NCBI GenBank assembly: GCA_032207245.1
Contig: CM063502.1
Coordinates: forward strand, 47,701,404 to 47,765,403
Source: Pardosa pseudoannulata
Taxonomy: Eukaryota; Arthropoda; Arachnida; Araneae; Lycosidae
Direction of reading: 5' to 3'
DNA length: 64,000 nt
The notes beneath the pieces were generated by a model, which saw only the letters and a program-made list of their open reading frames with translations, did no database searches and was not told the origin of the DNA. Below, in pieces: positions 22,769 to 64,000 of the stretch (its first letter is position 1; each line of letters starts with the position of its first letter). A program made the translations under genes and the position numbers.

Positions 22769-24940
22769 ATATCTTCTTTACTTAGAGGCCAAAGAAATGA
22801 TGGTGCTAAACCAAAGGGATATGGTTTTATAACTTAGCCATAGCAATGTATAAAATTTTTTTGTACAAATCTGAAGTAATTGGTGACATTTCATTTTTTT
22901 TTTTTTTTCTGGGAGATATAATATGAAATGACCTAATTAAGAGTATGTCTTGAGTTTTTGAAAAATAAAATTCTTTAAAAATTTTTTATATCATTTTTTA
23001 CTAGCTATTAAAATCATAATGCTAGTCAATAAAAAGAAAATAGGAACAACAGGTTTGTTCAAATATTTTATGTTTGGCTGATTCATAGTTTTAAGTGAAA
23101 CAAGGACATTGTTCAATTTATATTTAAAAAAGTTAATAAAACAAGAAATCTGATACAATTATAACTGCAATTGCAGTTAAGAGAAATTATTTTGTGTAAT
23201 AGTTCTATTTTCAAATGTAGATCTATAATAGTTCGTTTTGCAGTTTTGTAAATAATGTTTATTTATTTACTACTTTAAAAAAATTGTCAGAATTTAAGTA
23301 TTACTTGCCCAGTTAATTATGAAGAATTTTCATTTATAATATCTGAAATTTAGCAACATTTGTTGACACAGTATCTGGGAGCCTGTTTATAGTTAAAATC
23401 ATTTTAATTGTTCTTAGTTAAAATACTCTTGATTAAAGTTAGATGTTCTTAAAAGACAAATTCTAGATTAAATAAAAAATGTTGAATTTAATTTTTAATT
23501 GTAAAATAGTACAACTGTAAAACTATATAATCACCAGAACATTTTTCCATTTAAGAAGATTTGGTTTCTTGTAAAACTTAAGCATGTTCTACTATATTTA
23601 ATCATGAACAAAGTATCGATTCACTTCAATTTCTAAAGTATATTATCAGTTATCATTATTTATTTTAAGGATTCAGATGAAGTTCTAGATATAGCTTCTG
23701 GAATTGAAATACCACAAATATCCCAAGGCATAGATTATTCAGCCATGTTTTAGAATCAGCCACAAATACAAGCGATACTCCAACCTTTATTGAAATACCG
23801 AACAGAAAAACATATAAATTAAGATGGGGAACGAGGTCCACACCAAATGTACCCTTAACTAATATGACAGCTGACTTTATATTCAGCAGTCAGAATTAAA
23901 AATCTTTATTAGCTGAATAGCATGAATGGATGAGGAAAAAGAAGTAGTGTGAGAAACATAATTTAGAAATAAATCTGCTGGAATGTATCAAATGCTAAAT
24001 AAAAAAAGTAGAAAAATGTGATTAAATTCACTTGTGTTGGCATTAATAAGTGAATAAATATTTTTATATCTTATCCTCATATATATGTGTTTTTGTTACT
24101 CTGTGTGTATTACTTAATGTAAAACAGAAGCTTGGGATGCAAACTTTAATGTTCTGAAATTTTGATGCAGCTATTGAATGCTCCCTATTTTTCAAACAAG
24201 TTATTGAATTTGATGTATACAAATTATTCTTAAATATGATAGTCAGGAAAAATTGAAAATGAACTAAACTCCTTGAAAATAAAAAGCATCGTAATAATTA
24301 TTTTAAGAAAATAAAAGATAATGCAATATAATTAAACTTTTTACATAAATTTAAGCCTATTTAGATATTTTTTTTTTCTGTATGAATTCATAATGTATTT
24401 ACTTTTATTTGTATTTCAAAGAAAAGGTTTAGCCAGGTTATTTGATTAATGCAATATATATATTTTTTTCTGCAATTTTTCTAAGCTCTTTGCTCAAAGT
24501 TTATTTTGTTATAATTTTCTTAAAATTAAATAGTTCATAGTTATTAATTATCATTACTATTAATTACAATTTAGGAAGAGAACGTCTGTAAACTTATAAT
24601 TTTCTGCAAAACATATCCAAATTCTCTACAGTGAAAAATAAACAGAGGGTGCAATCTGATCAATGAATTCAACACATTTATCCAAAGAAACCGATAGGTT
24701 TTTCTTTATTTTATTACTGGGAGTTGTCCTACATCATAGCTCAGTGGTTGAGAAGTTAGATAAAGAAATTAGGGGAAAGCTAGAAATTATTTTAATCCCT
24801 GCAGAATAGGCCTGTGCCAAACATACTAAGTTCACCCTCTAGCTAGGACAGCAACTACATACAGATCTAATGGGTTTTTAAACTTGTGAAAAAAGACAAC
24901 ATATGTGTTTGCTGGATGTGCTGCTACAGATAATTTCTAT

Positions 24941-24986
24941 TTTTGTGTAATTCCTATTTGCTATGTCAAATAGGAATTACACAAAA
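24941..24986. repeat. Perfect hairpin, 20-bp arms, 6-base loop
   Basis: TTTTGTGTAATTCCTATTTG at 24941-24960 is exactly complemented by 24967-24986 across the loop CTATGT. It has the same architecture as the hairpin at 21571 but an unrelated sequence. Confidence 0.9.
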
Positions 24987-25494
24987 TAAAAACTTTTACA
25001 AAATTCCTTGTTTTCTCAGTCAACTATTTTGAATGAGTTTCTCTACCTATTCTACTTAAAAGCAATTGTTGCTGCTTTGTGATATATTTTTTCTTATAAC
25101 CCCATTGCAAAAACAGTTATATTGCTTTTTAGTTTAAGTGTGAACCATCTTGATTGAAGGTAGTTCACTTTTAACACTTTAATTTACTGTCATATCACTT
25201 TAAAAAATCAATCATGCATCTTAATTACAAATAAAATAAAGAGAAAATTTAATAACAAAAACTACAGCAAAATAAATAAAATACCCAACAAGGAATATAT
25301 GGTTGCAATGTAGTATAATTTAGGGTGTCTAAGTTAGGGTGCAATACACATTAAGTTGGAAATGAACATGTAGAGTATTGAACAATTAATTGCATATTAA
25401 CTACCAAAATAGTAGTCTTATGTACCAGTAAAATTTAATTTAGTAACAATAAATAACTTCAGACAAAGATAAACAGAATGTCTTTAAAATATAC

Positions 25495-25500
25495 TTTATT
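25495..25500 (-). terminator. Candidate polyadenylation signal of the methyltransferase gene
   Basis: AATAAA on the minus strand about 450 bases past the stop codon. It is a plausible 3' end signal but, in AT-rich DNA, may be chance. Confidence 0.3.
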
Positions 25501-25946
25501 TTTAGTTTATGAACACCCGTGTACAAAAATTTGAGTTATAAAAGCCATAAAAGTGAATGAATATAAAATGACACTAAGTCAAATGACAGTAAAAATTTTT
25601 AACTAAAAAAAGTTAAAAATTTAATCAATAACAGAAAATGAAATGAAACAAGACAAATGATATATAAATTTAAAATGGGAAAATAACACAATAAAGGAGA
25701 AAAATGTATGATGAAATACCCAAAAAGTCTCTAATTGGACAGAAGGTAATAATGTAAAAGAAAAGTGAACACTATGAGTAACTACATTGCACAAATTCTA
25801 TAGATGCAATATTCACATTAAGTGAAGACCACATCTCCATCCACAACAGAAAAAACAAGTGTGAAAAAATGATGGCTTATTTTGTACAACATATACAATA
25901 ACATATACAATAAATGAAATGAAAGAAAATATGAAAATTTCACACA

Positions 25947-61750
<35,804 letters not shown>

Positions 61751-61860
61751 GATGATCACTACAAACTGAAGATTAAAACTTTACAAATTATTAACACTTC
61801 TCATAACCAACAACGGATCAACAGCGATTCAGAAACGCGCGGGAAAAACACTGATGTCTA
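61751..61860 (-). promoter_or_regulatory. Likely 5' UTR and core promoter region of the NSD gene
   Basis: The sequence directly upstream of the start codon includes a small CpG-bearing patch (CGCGCGTTTCTGAATCGC on the minus strand, about 61825-61842) in otherwise AT-rich DNA. No TATA box is obvious. The transcription start cannot be fixed. Confidence 0.35.
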
Positions 61861-64000
61861 GAGTATGCAACGGCTGCATGTGAAATGAACGAATTCATTT
61901 ATTATAAGGGTAGTGGGTAGTTTCTAGTCATAAAGTCATTGTCTTGTGGCGTCCTCTGTTAGAAGAGAAAGAAAATAATAATTTCTAATGAATTTTTAAA
62001 TGAGTTGGAAGAATAAGTTTTCACCTACCCACACTAAAAAAATTAATAATTACTTAAATATAGGGCTTTTTCTTAATGACAGAGGTATGCTGACAAATTG
62101 TAAAAAACTGTAGGATTTGATACAAATTTTAATAGTTTGTAAATTACCTTATATAATCATATAAGTTATTAAACTTTCACTGAATTTTTAAAAAGAACAT
62201 GTTTAACATAAATATTACGTATTGTATTGCATTTTTTACACTGCATTATATTTGAAGGAATTGCATGCATTAATAAAAAACACAGCTATCTAAAAATAAA
62301 CTATCATGAAAGAAAATAATTTTAGGGAAATTACTTAAATTCAAATATTTTTTTATAATGAATGGAGTTGTTTAAATAACTAACTTCTAATAATATTTTA
62401 TACGATATACTGTTAATAATGAAAGGTGATGATCTTGTTTTGGCAGATTTATAACAATAATAATTCTTGTACTTAAATTGCTCAACTTTTTAGGAATAAA
62501 CAGTCTGTCAAAATTGATGCTGTGCATGTTTTACCACTTAAAGAAATGCCTATAAATATTTAAATGGTTTTTTTAAAAAGCAGTTGTTAGTTTCCATCAA
62601 ATACATTTTAATATTTTATTCAGAACCACAGGTAACAATTTAATTAATCAGAGCTAATTAGCAGTAATAAGCTTTTCTCTCACTTACCAAATTTTTAATT
62701 TTGCATATGTAATCCATCCTTAGATTACAAAAAGTCATTATATTCTCTTACTGATAATCTTTTTTATACACAAAAGAGAGTAGGTATGATAAAAATTTCT
62801 CTGCCAGGTTTTTTTAAATAATTTTTGTAAAAAAATTCATGAATTATTGCTGCCTATGCTAAAAAGAAACCCAGCAAAACAATGTGCAACTTGAGACACT
62901 TGCTCAATCTAAACTACAACACAAAAAGTTTCTTTCACTTCATGTATTATAACTGAAATTAATATTAAATCTAATTATATATTTTTTTATAATCTTATGA
63001 TTATTTACAGAATTCAATGTACAAAGAAAAAAATTTAATATTAGTGTTTTCTTACACGTAAATACACGTAAAATCAAGACATTTGGTTATTATATTTGTG
63101 TATATTAATTGAATAAAAATTCTCAATTTAAATGTATGAAAATGTTTAGTTTTAAATATTTTGATTATTCAAAATTTGCCTTGATAAAAAATTTTTTCTT
63201 GGCAAACTATTCATTCATATACTTTTTTTTTTTTTTTTTTTAGTTTTAGTCATAAAAAAAGTACAAATTGCATTATCTCATTTAAAATATTTGACTCTTT
63301 TTCATAGAATTGTAAAAATAATATTATCTTCTGAAGTTCACACCAGAACTCGCATCACTTAAAATAAGGAAGTAAATCTCAGTTTTGTGATGTGACCATC
63401 TAATTATGTCTGAGTTTTGAATGTCAGAAAATGATTACTATATATAATAAGGTACAAAGGTGTTCAAGATAGAAATTAATACTTCTGAGCATGTGAACCT
63501 TTGAATTTAAACTACATTTCAGGGAATAACATTTAGTAGTAATGCACAAACTTATATTTTTCATAACAGTAACTATAGAAGCTTGTAGGATTTTTAAAAA
63601 ATGCTTATTTTTATTATCTATATTGTAAAATGCTTTTACTTTTTCAGTTAAAAAAATAACCTGTGAATAAAAATAACCTATGATAAAAATTAGAGAATCA
63701 TAAACCATTCATCAACTTAATTTAATTAGATTGTGAAATAATGAAATTAAATTGATATGTAATCAATAAACAGTAGCAATACAAAGAAGCCCTGTTTTAT
63801 ATACTAAATTTTTTTTTAAATTTCTAAATTTCTTTCTAGGTTAATCATTATAATATTTGATGCTGCAGTAATTTCTTTTACTGGTATTAACTCATTACTA
63901 TTTTTTAAAATCTAGATAAAAGTTAACTGCAGTTAAATTAAATTGTACAGATTTTATTACATCCACTGAATTTAACTTATCTTTTTTGTTTGTTTGTTTT
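61861..64000. other. Upstream flank, nothing recognised
   Basis: AT-rich DNA with a T run near 63222-63241. The open frame at 63424-63708 (minus) has no recognisable motif and no supporting context. Confidence 0.6.

Larger units (their letters stand above)
20075..25494. other. Non-coding region downstream of the methyltransferase gene
   Basis: About 5.4 kb of AT-rich DNA without a supported host gene. It contains a decayed HTH-type ORF (about 21090-21412), two perfect hairpins and a TA microsatellite, all listed separately. The rest shows nothing that I can recognise. Confidence 0.6.

Noticed and set aside
21723..23970. Possible Myb/SANT-like transposon accessory gene remnant
   Set aside because: A few words (TNRYKQTAWIILANIYNG near 21820; MRKKK and EINLLECIK near 23930-23985) recall such proteins, but frames break repeatedly and no diagnostic motif is complete.
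24725..24800. tRNA-like box A (TAGCTCAGTGGTTGAG)
   Set aside because: No matching box B at the right distance, so it is neither a tRNA gene nor a clear SINE.
63424..63708. 94-codon open frame upstream of the NSD gene
   Set aside because: Composition typical of AT-rich non-coding sequence; no domain and no context.

Overview
This is an AT-rich piece of animal nuclear DNA. It contains long introns, canonical GT/AG splice sites, tRNA-derived SINEs and transposons typical of arthropods (Tc1/mariner, hAT, BEL/Pao, Ty3/gypsy). The animal is probably an arthropod and possibly a chelicerate; the species cannot be fixed from the sequence.

The right-hand 36 kb (25,947-61,750, minus strand) holds one complete protein gene. 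Fourteen coding exons, all joined in consistent phase, give a 730-residue NSD-family histone H3 lysine-36 methyltransferase. The order is PWWP, a run of PHD fingers, PWWP, AWS, SET and post-SET. It is compact: there is no HMG box between the first PWWP and the PHD fingers, and it stops just after post-SET, without the C-terminal PHD/C5HCH module of vertebrate NSD1-3. Its introns carry SINE copies, a non-LTR retrotransposon fossil, a short Tc1-like deletion derivative and a 1.43-kb element with an exact 8-bp target duplication that looks like a non-autonomous Merlin. One intron also contains a near-perfect Tn5/Nextera mosaic-end sequence, which points to an assembly artefact.

The left-hand 20 kb is a transposon-rich flank with no host gene that I can recognise. 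In order it has a Tc3-like transposase fossil, an internally deleted Tc1-type element, a small inverted-repeat element, a 0.5-kb hAT-type element split by a complete Ty3/gypsy retrotransposon, a complete BEL/Pao retrotransposon, and a Tc1-like element with good terminal repeats. Both LTR elements have almost identical LTRs yet carry several frameshifts and stops in their coding regions. From 20 to 25.5 kb the sequence is AT-rich and mostly non-coding, with a decayed helix-turn-helix ORF and two perfect short-loop hairpins. Upstream of the methyltransferase (61.8-64 kb) I see no coding sequence.

No RNA gene, CRISPR array or bacterial-type regulatory element was found.
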